From Lentzea sp. (GTDB lineage: Bacteria > Actinomycetota > Actinomycetes > Mycobacteriales > Pseudonocardiaceae), in the NCBI GenBank assembly GCA_030146905.1, contig JASLAV010000005.1, positions 1 through 5,409 of the forward strand: a stretch of 5,409 bases of DNA, written 5' to 3'. The notes beneath the pieces were generated by a model. It had not been told where the DNA came from. It searched no databases and saw nothing but the letters and a program-made list of their open reading frames with translations. A program made the position numbers and the translations under genes. Positions 1 through 4,926 of this stretch are shown here, piece by piece (the first letter of the stretch is position 1; each line of letters starts with the position of its first letter).

Positions 1-549
1 ACCAACCACTACTCGCGGCTGGTGCACCAGAACATGGTGGACGGCAAGGCTTACGGGTTCGCGTTCGACGACGTGCAGGCGCAGGAGTCGCTGGTGCACG
101 ACGGAGACCCGCGTTCGGCGGGGATCATCCTCACCCCGTTCAGCGGCTCCGCTCCTCCGCCCGTCACCGGCGGCAGCATCGTCAGCGACTGGCACGGCAA
201 GTGCATCGACGTGCCGAACGGGAACTTCGCCGACGGCCAGCGCCTGATCGTGTGGGACTGCACGGGCGGCGTGAACCAGAAGTTCGAGTTCGTGGGCGGC
301 ACCGTGCGCACGGAGAACAACAAGTGCATGGACGTGGCTTGGGGTTCGACGGCCAACGGCGCGGCCGTGCAGCTCGCGACCTGCTCGGGCAACGCCGCGC
401 AGCAGTTCGTGCTGTCCGGTGCGGGTGACCTGGTGAACCCGCAGGCGAACAAGTGCGTGGACATCGCCGAGTGGAACCCGAACAACGACGCGGTCCTGCA
501 CATGTGGGACTGCGTCGGCGGCGCCAACCAGAAGTGGCACCGCGGCTGA
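1..549 (+). CDS. GH64-type beta-1,3-glucanase with C-terminal ricin-type (CBM13) lectin domain, 5'-truncated
   Basis: The frame is open from base 1, so the gene begins upstream and only its last 182 residues are visible. Visible residues 1-47 (NHYSRLVH, DGKAYGFAFDD, ESLVHDGDP) resemble the C-terminal end of the catalytic domain of glycoside hydrolase family 64. That family comprises secreted enzymes that cut beta-1,3-glucan such as laminarin and fungal wall glucan. A short Ser/Gly/Pro linker (about 48-58) leads to a beta-trefoil of three repeats at about 60-97, 102-138 and 144-182. Each repeat has a Cys pair with identical spacing (68/87, 109/128, 152/171) and ends in a QxW-like motif (NQKF, AQQF, NQKW), which is the ricin B/CBM13 signature. 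The family implies export and disulfide formation outside the cell; the signal peptide is outside the window. The lectin call is firm. The GH64 assignment rests on a short segment remembered from the family. A terminator hairpin follows the stop. Confidence 0.85.
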   Translation, partial: TNHYSRLVHQNMVDGKAYGFAFDDVQAQESLVHDGDPRSAGIILTPFSGSAPPPVTGGSIVSDWHGKCIDVPNGNFADGQRLIVWDCTGGVNQKFEFVGGTVRTENNKCMDVAWGSTANGAAVQLATCSGNAAQQFVLSGAGDLVNPQANKCVDIAEWNPNNDAVLHMWDCVGGANQKWHRG

Positions 550-568
550 CATCCGACTGTCGACACCT

Positions 569-599
569 GACGCCGGGGCGCCCTGTACGCCCCGGCGTC
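569..599 (+). terminator. Rho-independent-type terminator hairpin after the glucanase gene
   Basis: A perfect 12-bp stem, GACGCCGGGGCG (569-580) with CGCCCCGGCGTC (588-599), encloses a 7-nt loop. It starts 20 nt after the stop codon of the glucanase gene. It is followed by a short pyrimidine stretch (TCTTCCTGTCC) rather than a clean U-run, as is common in high-GC actinobacteria. It separates the glucanase from the downstream redox operon. Confidence 0.85.
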
Positions 600-620
600 T
601 TCCTGTCCCGGACCGCCGGA

Positions 621-646
621 CGGTTCGTCCGATTTCAGCGGTTCGT
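621..646. repeat. Direct repeat CGGTTCGT x2 upstream of the redox operon
   Basis: The octamer CGGTTCGT occurs at 621-628 and again at 639-646, offset by 18 bp. It lies 38-63 bp before the chosen start of the lipoprotein gene and runs into a small AT-rich pocket (GTAATAA, 645-651). The position suits promoter or activator sites for the operon. No convincing -35/-10 pair could be assigned, so a regulatory role is only inferred. Confidence 0.3.
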
Positions 647-657
647 AATAACTGGCA

Positions 658-674
658 GTCCCGTGGTGCGGGAC
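658..674 (+). promoter_or_regulatory. Leader hairpin overlapping the likely ribosome binding site of the lipoprotein gene
   Basis: GTCCCG (658-663) and CGGGAC (669-674) form a perfect 6-bp stem with a 5-nt loop. The only Shine-Dalgarno-like sequence before the ATG at 684 is GGGA at 670-673, which lies in the right arm. The hairpin could therefore mask the ribosome site. The stem is short and may be incidental. Confidence 0.3.
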
Positions 675-683
675 GATCACGGC

Positions 684-1244
684 ATGCCTGCAACCCGTGT
701 CACGGCTGTCTCGTTCGCCCTGCTCGCCGTCCTGGCCGCGTGCGGCAGCCCGGCGAGCTCGCCCGGTCCCGCGCCGGCTCCACCGGTCGCCTCCTCGGCG
801 AGCACCGTCCCACCGCCGGGCGGCACCCCCGCGGCTTCCGCGCCGGACCAGCTGAAGTTCACCGCCAAGACCGTCGACGGCAAGGACATCTCCGGGGCGG
901 ACCTCGCCGGCAAACCGGTCGTGCTGTGGTTCTGGGCGCCGTGGTGCCCCAAGTGCCAGCGGGAGGCGCCGGGCATGGCCGCCGCCGCAGCGGAACACGG
1001 TGAGAAGGTCACGTTCCTGGGAGTCGCCGCGCAGGACCAGGTGCCGGCGATGCAGCAGTTCGTGCAGCGGTACGGTTTGCAGTCGTTCCAGCACGTCGCC
1101 GACGTGGACAGCGCCGTGTGGAAGCGCTTCGGCGTCACTGCCCAGCCCGCGTACGCGTTCGTCGGTGCCGACGGCAAGGTCGAGGTCGTGACGAAGCAGC
1201 TGTCCGAGCAGGACCTGAAGCAGCGGCTGAGTGCGCTGGCATGA
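684..1244 (+). CDS. Thioredoxin-fold lipoprotein, TlpA/DsbE-like thiol-disulfide oxidoreductase
   Basis: This 186-residue protein is exported and lipid-anchored. Residues 1-20 form a signal peptide with an Arg-containing n-region, a hydrophobic core and the lipobox LAAC, with the modified Cys at position 20. A Pro/Ala/Ser-rich tether (about 22-54) follows. Residues about 56-186 are a thioredoxin/TlpA domain with the redox motif WCPKC (Cys88 and Cys91) preceded by WFWAP, and the cis-proline Pro155 in TAQPAY. It should reduce, isomerise or oxidise disulfides outside the membrane. The ATG at 684 is chosen because it gives a normal lipoprotein signal; an in-frame GTG at 666 would add acidic residues at the N-terminus. 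The stop overlaps the start of the ccdA-type gene by 4 nt (ATGA), indicating translational coupling and a shared redox chain. The family includes the mycobacterial Mpt53/DsbE proteins. The exact substrate is unknown. Confidence 0.92.
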   Translation: MPATRVTAVSFALLAVLAACGSPASSPGPAPAPPVASSASTVPPPGGTPAASAPDQLKFTAKTVDGKDISGADLAGKPVVLWFWAPWCPKCQREAPGMAAAAAEHGEKVTFLGVAAQDQVPAMQQFVQRYGLQSFQHVADVDSAVWKRFGVTAQPAYAFVGADGKVEVVTKQLSEQDLKQRLSALA

Positions 1245-2083
1245 CGCAGACGCTGCTGGTGGCGGTGGTGGCCGGCATGGTCGCCACGGTCAACCCGTGC
1301 GGGTTCGCGATGCTGCCCGCCTACCTGGCGCTGGTCGTGACCGGTGCGAGCGAGCAGTCCCGTGCGCGGTCGCTGACCAGGGCCGTGGTGTCGAGCGCGA
1401 TGATGACGCTCGGGTTCGTCACCGTCTTCGGCCTGTTCGGCCTGGCCTTCTCGGTGGTCGCGTCGTCGGTGCAGCGCTACCTGCCGTTCGTGACCGTCCT
1501 GATCGGACTCGTGCTCGTCGTGGTCGGCGTGCTGTTGTTGCTGGGCAGGGAAATCACGGTGCTGGTGCCGAAGCCGGCCAAGGGAGCGCCGAACCGGCAT
1601 GTCGGGTCGATGTTCGGCTACGGCGTGGCGTACGCGATCGCGTCGCTGTCCTGCACCATCGGCCCGTTCCTCGCCGTCGCCGGCTCGACGCTGCGCAGCG
1701 GTGAGGTCCTGGACGGCGTCGCCGCGTTCCTCGCCTACGCGGTGGGCATGGGCCTGGTGGTGACCTCGCTCGCGGTCGCCACCGCTCTGGCCAGCGACGT
1801 GGTGACGCGACGGGCGAGGTCGCTGCTGCCGCACGTGTCCCGGCTGGGAGGCGTGCTGCTGGTGCTCGTCGGGCTGTACGTGGCGTACTACGGCGTGTAC
1901 GAGCTGCGGCTGTTCTTCGGGGACGCCGATCCGGCCGACCCGGTGGTCGACGCCGCCGGACGGTTGCAGGGGCTGTTCGCCGACTGGTTCACCACGATCG
2001 GACCGGTGCCGTTCGTCGTCGTGCTCGGAGCGCTGGTGGCGGGCGGCGTCGTGCTGGTGCGGAGGCGCAGCCGGACGCGGTGA
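1241..2083 (+). CDS. ccdA: CcdA-family transmembrane thiol-electron carrier
   Basis: This 280-residue, very hydrophobic protein belongs to the CcdA/DsbD-beta family. These proteins take electrons from cytosolic thioredoxin and pass them across the membrane to extracytoplasmic thioredoxin-like partners. The two expected redox cysteines are present: Cys20 in the VNPCGF motif of the first membrane segment, and Cys138 in SLSCTIGPF of the fourth. By eye, membrane segments fall near 5-32, 48-75, 82-103, 122-150, 160-185 and 202-226, the usual six. A further hydrophobic stretch at 255-273 is followed by a basic tail (RRRSRTR), so the C-terminus is longer than the usual core. There is no clear Shine-Dalgarno. 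The ATG lies in the ATGA overlap with the lipoprotein gene, so translation is probably coupled. No resB, resC or other cytochrome c assembly genes are visible, so a general disulfide-reduction role is as likely as cytochrome maturation. Confidence 0.93.
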   Translation: MTQTLLVAVVAGMVATVNPCGFAMLPAYLALVVTGASEQSRARSLTRAVVSSAMMTLGFVTVFGLFGLAFSVVASSVQRYLPFVTVLIGLVLVVVGVLLLLGREITVLVPKPAKGAPNRHVGSMFGYGVAYAIASLSCTIGPFLAVAGSTLRSGEVLDGVAAFLAYAVGMGLVVTSLAVATALASDVVTRRARSLLPHVSRLGGVLLVLVGLYVAYYGVYELRLFFGDADPADPVVDAAGRLQGLFADWFTTIGPVPFVVVLGALVAGGVVLVRRRSRTR

Positions 2084-2087
2084 ACTC

Positions 2088-3092
2088 TCAGGGCAGCACG
2101 AGAACGACCTTGCCCTTCGCCCGGCGCGACTCGACGCGGGCGAAGGCCTCGGCCGCCCGTGTGAAGTCGTAGGTGCTGTCGACCTTCACGCGCAACGCGC
2201 CGTCGTCGATCAGAGAGCCGAGCTCGCGCAGGTCGTCGCCGCTCGGGCGCATGGAGAGGAACCGGTACGTGTAGCCGCCACGGCGGGCGCGTCGTCGTGG
2301 GCCGAGTGTGGCGAACCGGAGTGCGGTGTCCAGCAGGGCGGCCCGCCACGGGGACATCGGGTAGTCGTGCCGGATGGAGCCCGGAGTGGGAGTCGCGGAG
2401 ACCGTGACGAGGCGGCCGCCTCGCGCGACCACGTCCGGGAGCGGCTCGCCGACGAGGTCGAGCACCTTGCCGAAGAACCCGGAACCGGCGTCGAGCGCCT
2501 GCGTGCGGTAGTCGATCACCTCGTCCGCGCCCAGGTCGCGCAGGAGCGACGCGCTTGCTGCCGAGGCGGTCGTGACCACGTGGGCGTTGGCGCGCGCGGC
2601 GAGCTGGATGGCGAACATGCCGACCGCGCCGGAGCCGCCGGTGACGAGCAGGCGGTCTCCTGCCTGGACTTCCAGCGCGTCGCGGACGGCCTGCAGCGCG
2701 GTCGTGCCGGCGAGTGGAACCGCCGCGGCTGTCACGAAGCCGAGGCCGCGGGGCATGCGGACCACCAGCCCCTCCTCGACGGCGACCTGCTCCGCGAGCG
2801 CGCCCAGCCGCGCCTTGTCCGTGCGGCCGTGCACGGCGTCGCCGACGGACAGCGCGGTCACCTCCGCGCCGATCGCCGACACGACGCCGGAGAACTCGTT
2901 GCCCGGCACGACGGGGAACCGCACCGGGTTGGCGAACCGGAAGGTGCCGGACCGCTGCAGGACGTCGACGGGGTTCAGGCCGACCGCGCGGACGTCCACC
3001 ACCACCTCGTGCGGACCGGGCAGGGGTGCGGCGCGGACGCCGAGGCGGAGCACCTCGGGCCCGCCGAATCCGGTGAGTTCGTAGGCGCGCAT
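2088..3092 (-). CDS. Zinc-independent MDR oxidoreductase (quinone oxidoreductase-like), TetR-linked
   Basis: This 334-residue protein is a cytosolic medium-chain dehydrogenase/reductase of the quinone oxidoreductase class. The N-terminal GroES-like domain (1 to about 125) shows GFGGPEVL, VGLNPVDVLQRSG and PGNEFSGVV. The Rossmann domain (about 126-260) has the nucleotide-binding loop GGSGAVG at 152-158 and LGADEVIDY downstream. The C-terminal AAEAFARVES...GKVVLV motif is typical. The catalytic-zinc Cys of classical alcohol dehydrogenases is absent (NPVD instead), so it should reduce quinones or activated alkenes with NAD(P)H. The substrate cannot be read from sequence. The ATG at 3092 has GGAG at 3101-3098 with 5-nt spacing. 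It lies 39 bp downstream of the tetR stop in the same direction, and the large palindrome fills that gap. Its 3' end meets the ccdA-type gene tail to tail with 4 bp between them. Confidence 0.92.
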   Translation of the reverse strand: MRAYELTGFGGPEVLRLGVRAAPLPGPHEVVVDVRAVGLNPVDVLQRSGTFRFANPVRFPVVPGNEFSGVVSAIGAEVTALSVGDAVHGRTDKARLGALAEQVAVEEGLVVRMPRGLGFVTAAAVPLAGTTALQAVRDALEVQAGDRLLVTGGSGAVGMFAIQLAARANAHVVTTASAASASLLRDLGADEVIDYRTQALDAGSGFFGKVLDLVGEPLPDVVARGGRLVTVSATPTPGSIRHDYPMSPWRAALLDTALRFATLGPRRRARRGGYTYRFLSMRPSGDDLRELGSLIDDGALRVKVDSTYDFTRAAEAFARVESRRAKGKVVLVLP

Positions 3093-3097
3093 GCCGG

Positions 3098-3101
3098 CTC
3101 C
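3098..3101 (-). promoter_or_regulatory. Shine-Dalgarno GGAG of the first MDR gene
   Basis: Read on the minus strand, GGAG is followed by CCGGC and the ATG. It starts two bases beyond the edge of the 3104-3140 palindrome. It supports the start at 3092, and it means that a bound repressor or folded RNA would sit directly against the ribosome site. Confidence 0.65.
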
Positions 3102-3103
3102 GC

Positions 3104-3140
3104 TCGCAGTAAGTGGAGGAGGCTCCTCCGCTTACTGCGA
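3104..3140. promoter_or_regulatory. 37-bp inverted repeat, candidate TetR operator
   Basis: The arms are 18 bp on each side of a single central base (3122). Every pair matches except 3114/3130 (T and G on the + strand). The inner part is GGAGGA-GGC-TCCTCC (3115-3129) and the outer parts are TCGCAGTAAG and CTTACTGCGA. It fills most of the gap between tetR and the first MDR gene. On the minus strand its first nine bases encode the last two TetR residues (Ser-Gln) and the TAA stop. TetR dimers bind palindromes of this kind, so autologous binding is the natural inference. An RNA hairpin from the same sequence is possible, but it lacks a U-tract and would carry an A-C mismatch in the coding transcript. 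Confidence 0.75.
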
Positions 3141-3818
3141 CCATAGGCCGCGCCGGGACGTGCCGGGGAGCCAGCGCCGCACGAGCACGGCGGCGTCATC
3201 ACCGCTCAGGGGCGCGCCCAGGTCACCGGTCCCCGGCGAGTTCCGGAGCCCGTCGACCACGATCCGCAGGTACCGCGTCCAGGCCCCCGGACTGGTCTCG
3301 CGACCGTGCAGGGCGAGCTCGCTGATCATCGTCAGGAGCAGGGGAACGTCCTCCGCGGTGACGTCGGGCCGCAGTGACCCCTCTGCCTTGGCGCGATCGA
3401 CCAGCCGCGCGACGACCGGCATGATCCGTTCGCGGACGCCCGCGAGGTAGCGGTCCTCGAAGCCGGCGCCGAGCTCGACGTCGCGGAGGGCCTGGTCCTC
3501 GGCGTGCAGTTCTGCGGCGCGGTGCAGGAAGCGGACGAACCCGTCCCAGCCGGTCGGGGCGTGCAGTGCCGCCTCGATCGCCGCCGCGTGCTCCTCCAGG
3601 CGTTCCTCGAGGGCGGCCTGCAACAGCAGTTCCTTGGACGGGAACCGGCGGTAGACGGTGCCGACGCCGACACCGGCCCGTTGCGCCACCTCGTCGAGGG
3701 TGGCGGCCGACCCCCGCGACGCGAACACCTCGCGAGCGGCGTCGACGATGCGCTGCCGGTTCGCCAGGGCGTCACGTCGTAGCGGCCGGTCGGACACGGC
3801 TGGGTCGGTGCTGGCCAT
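3132..3818 (-). CDS. TetR/AcrR-family transcriptional regulator
   Basis: This 228-residue protein has an N-terminal TetR DNA-binding domain at about 17-64. A first helix (RQRIVDAAREVFASRG) is followed by the helix-turn-helix: TLDEVAQRAGV, then the recognition helix GVGTVYRRFPSKELLL. The rest (about 70-228) is the helical dimerisation and ligand-binding region, which diverges in this family and does not reveal the inducer. An unstructured acidic/basic leader of about 13 residues precedes the domain. It is probably a repressor of the co-directional MDR gene 39 bp downstream, through the palindrome that overlaps its own stop codon. The ATG at 3818 has no strong Shine-Dalgarno. A TAGGCT -10-like hexamer at 3830-3825 lies where a leaderless transcript could begin at the ATG. 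Confidence 0.93.
   Translation of the reverse strand: MASTDPAVSDRPLRRDALANRQRIVDAAREVFASRGSAATLDEVAQRAGVGVGTVYRRFPSKELLLQAALEERLEEHAAAIEAALHAPTGWDGFVRFLHRAAELHAEDQALRDVELGAGFEDRYLAGVRERIMPVVARLVDRAKAEGSLRPDVTAEDVPLLLTMISELALHGRETSPGAWTRYLRIVVDGLRNSPGTGDLGAPLSGDDAAVLVRRWLPGTSRRGLWSQ
3140..3145 (-). promoter_or_regulatory. Candidate -10 element for the first MDR gene inside the 3' end of tetR
   Basis: On the minus strand TATGGT fits the actinobacterial -10 pattern TANNNT. It abuts the palindrome, sharing base 3140, so a start site about 7 nt downstream (near 3133) would lie inside the palindrome. That is a classic place for a repressor to block initiation. No good -35 hexamer is visible at 16-18 bp, so this is tentative. 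Confidence 0.3.
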
Positions 3819-3849
3819 GGCGCCAGCCTAACGACCGCGACGACGGTCG
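3810..3849. promoter_or_regulatory. tetR start region with two short inverted repeats and a -10-like hexamer
   Basis: The inverted repeat GCTGGC/GCCAGC (3810-3815 and 3822-3827) brackets the tetR start codon. A second, CGACCG/CGGTCG (3832-3837 and 3844-3849), lies just upstream. Between them TAGGCT on the minus strand (3830-3825) fits TANNNT. These could be a tetR promoter with autoregulatory sites, or the second repeat could be a weak terminator for the second MDR gene, which ends at 3873. Neither resembles the GGAGGA operator core. The arms are only 6 bp, so the assignment is weak. Confidence 0.3.
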
Positions 3850-3872
3850 GCTCCGCGTGCGCGAAAGCGGTG

Positions 3873-4787
3873 TCACGGCACCAGGATGAGCTTTCCGCGC
3901 ACGTGCCCTGCCCGGCTGATGTCGAACGCCCGCGCCGCCTCGGCGAGGGGAATGCGCTCCTGGACGGGGAAGCGGATCACGCCGCGGCGAGCGAGTTCGG
4001 TCACGGCCGACATGATCCTTCCCGTGTCGTCCATCGACGTGCCCGGGTGCGCGATGCCGGCGGCGGCCGAGTGCTCGTCCTCGGCGGCCGTGACGGCTCG
4101 CGTCAGATCGGGGAGGAGCGCCTTGGTCGCGGCGACGCAGTCGGCGCCCCCGTGGGCGTCGTAGACCGCGTCCACGCCTCCCAGCGCCTTGACCTCGTCG
4201 ACCAGGCCCGGTCCGTACGCGACCGGCGTCGCGCCCAGGCCTGCCACGAACTCGTGGTTGCGGGGGGACGCGGTGCTGATCACGTTCGCCCCGAGATCGC
4301 GCGCGATCTGCGTGACCGCGATGCCGACACCGCCGGCGCCACCGTGCACGAGCAGCGTCTCGCCCGGCTTGAGGCCGATTCGCTCCAGGCCCGCGTACGC
4401 CGAGCTGGCCCCGACGGGAAGGGACGCCGCCTGCTCGAAGTCGACGTCCGCAGGCTTCGGCAGCAGCTCGGACGCGGGGAAGTTCGCCTCGGCGCGGTAG
4501 GCGTTGCCGAACCCCACGCGGATCACCTCGTCGCCGACGGCGAAGCCGGTGACATCGGGGCCCACCGCGCTGACGACACCGGCGCTCGCGGTTCCGGGAA
4601 CGGCCGGGAACTGGATGGGCAGGAAATCACGGGCGTAGCCCGCGACCACTTTCCAGTCCGCCGGGTTGACCGCGATCGCGCGGTTGGCAATTCGGACTTC
4701 ACCCGCGTTCAAGGGAGGATTTTCCTCCTCGCGGACCTGGAGAACGGATGAGTCGCCGTAATCGTCGAAACAAATGGTGGTGCCCAT
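3873..4787 (-). CDS. Zinc-independent MDR oxidoreductase (quinone oxidoreductase-like), MerR-linked
   Basis: This is a 304-residue cytosolic member of the same family as the upstream-numbered MDR gene, but clearly divergent from it. The GroES-like domain (about 1-120) has FDDYGDSSVL, AVNPADWKVVAG and FPAVPGTASAGVV; the usual Asp or Glu of the PGxDxxG motif is Ser here (Ser68). The Rossmann domain has HGGAGGVG at 148-155, followed by QIARDLGANVISTASPRN. The C-terminal motif AARAFDISRAGHVRGKLILV is typical. No zinc-ligand Cys pattern is present, so NAD(P)H-dependent reduction of quinone- or enone-like compounds is expected; the substrate is unknown. The ATG at 4787 has a good Shine-Dalgarno, GGAGA at 4797-4793 with 5-nt spacing. 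The first codons are more AT-rich than the rest. It is divergent from the merR gene and followed by tetR at a gap of 54 bp in the same direction. Confidence 0.92.
   Translation of the reverse strand: MGTTICFDDYGDSSVLQVREEENPPLNAGEVRIANRAIAVNPADWKVVAGYARDFLPIQFPAVPGTASAGVVSAVGPDVTGFAVGDEVIRVGFGNAYRAEANFPASELLPKPADVDFEQAASLPVGASSAYAGLERIGLKPGETLLVHGGAGGVGIAVTQIARDLGANVISTASPRNHEFVAGLGATPVAYGPGLVDEVKALGGVDAVYDAHGGADCVAATKALLPDLTRAVTAAEDEHSAAAGIAHPGTSMDDTGRIMSAVTELARRGVIRFPVQERIPLAEAARAFDISRAGHVRGKLILVP
4714..4728. repeat. GGAGGA-N3-TCCTCC palindrome inside the second MDR gene
   Basis: A perfect 6-bp inverted repeat with a 3-bp spacer (TTT) falls in codons 20-25 of the second MDR gene (Glu-Glu-Glu-Asn-Pro-Pro). 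Its twelve arm bases and spacing equal the inner core of the 3104-3140 palindrome, but the flanking arms do not match. It may be a secondary TetR site, or chance in a Glu-Glu-Pro-Pro coding stretch. Confidence 0.3.
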
Positions 4788-4926
4788 GGAAGTCTCCGCA
4801 AGAATGTGACCGGAAATGACATTTGGTAACCTACGACTTGACGTCGGCGTGAGGTGTTGCCGATGAGACCGGGGTCACGACAGTGGTCGATCCGGCGTCG
4901 TCGACCCGGCGGGAGGAGAGGCTGAG
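4788..4926. promoter_or_regulatory. Divergent promoter region between the second MDR gene and merR
   Basis: This 139-bp gap includes an AT-richer pocket at about 4796-4835. TAACCT (4827-4832, +) and TAGGTT (4833-4828, -) both fit TANNNT and overlap, so divergent -10 elements may share the same bases. TTGACG (4838-4843, +) is a good -35-like hexamer, but nothing close to a -10 consensus stands 17-19 bp after it. ACCT (4829-4832) and AGGT (4852-4855) are symmetric outer arms, loosely like MerR-family operator ends, although the interior is not palindromic. GGTCGA/TCGACC (4885-4890 and 4901-4906) forms a further small inverted repeat before merR. Control by the MerR protein is inferred from layout. 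Confidence 0.45.
4912..4921 (+). promoter_or_regulatory. Ribosome binding site of merR
   Basis: The purine-rich GGAGGAGAGG ends 5 nt before the ATG at 4927. It is a strong Shine-Dalgarno and fixes the merR start, which also matches the family N-terminus (MRIGELA). Confidence 0.8.

Noticed and set aside
453..683. Long N-terminal extension of the lipoprotein gene from 453
   Set aside because: It would overlap the glucanase gene and the terminator and would bury the signal peptide and lipobox. The ATG at 684 gives a normal lipoprotein start.
51..1094. 347-residue minus-strand open frame across the glucanase end and the lipoprotein gene
   Set aside because: It runs antisense to two clear genes and through the terminator hairpin. 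It is low-complexity, Arg/His-rich and has no recognisable domain, as expected of a high-GC shadow frame.
677..1834. 385-residue minus-strand frame opposite the lipoprotein and ccdA-type genes
   Set aside because: It is rich in Arg, His and Gln with no motif, and the opposite strand encodes two recognised proteins with intact active sites.
3104..3140. Intrinsic terminator for tetR
   Set aside because: There is no U-tract after the stem, the stop codon lies inside the left arm, and the MDR ribosome site follows at once. A DNA operator is the better reading.
1888..3144. 418-residue minus-strand frame over the first MDR gene
   Set aside because: It is a second frame on the same strand as a recognised oxidoreductase, dominated by Arg/Pro/Gly repeats. 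The MDR frame has the correct family motifs and a ribosome site.
3870..4751. 293-residue plus-strand frame opposite the second MDR gene
   Set aside because: It is an Arg/Asp/Gly-rich shadow with no domain. The antisense MDR gene has clear motifs throughout.
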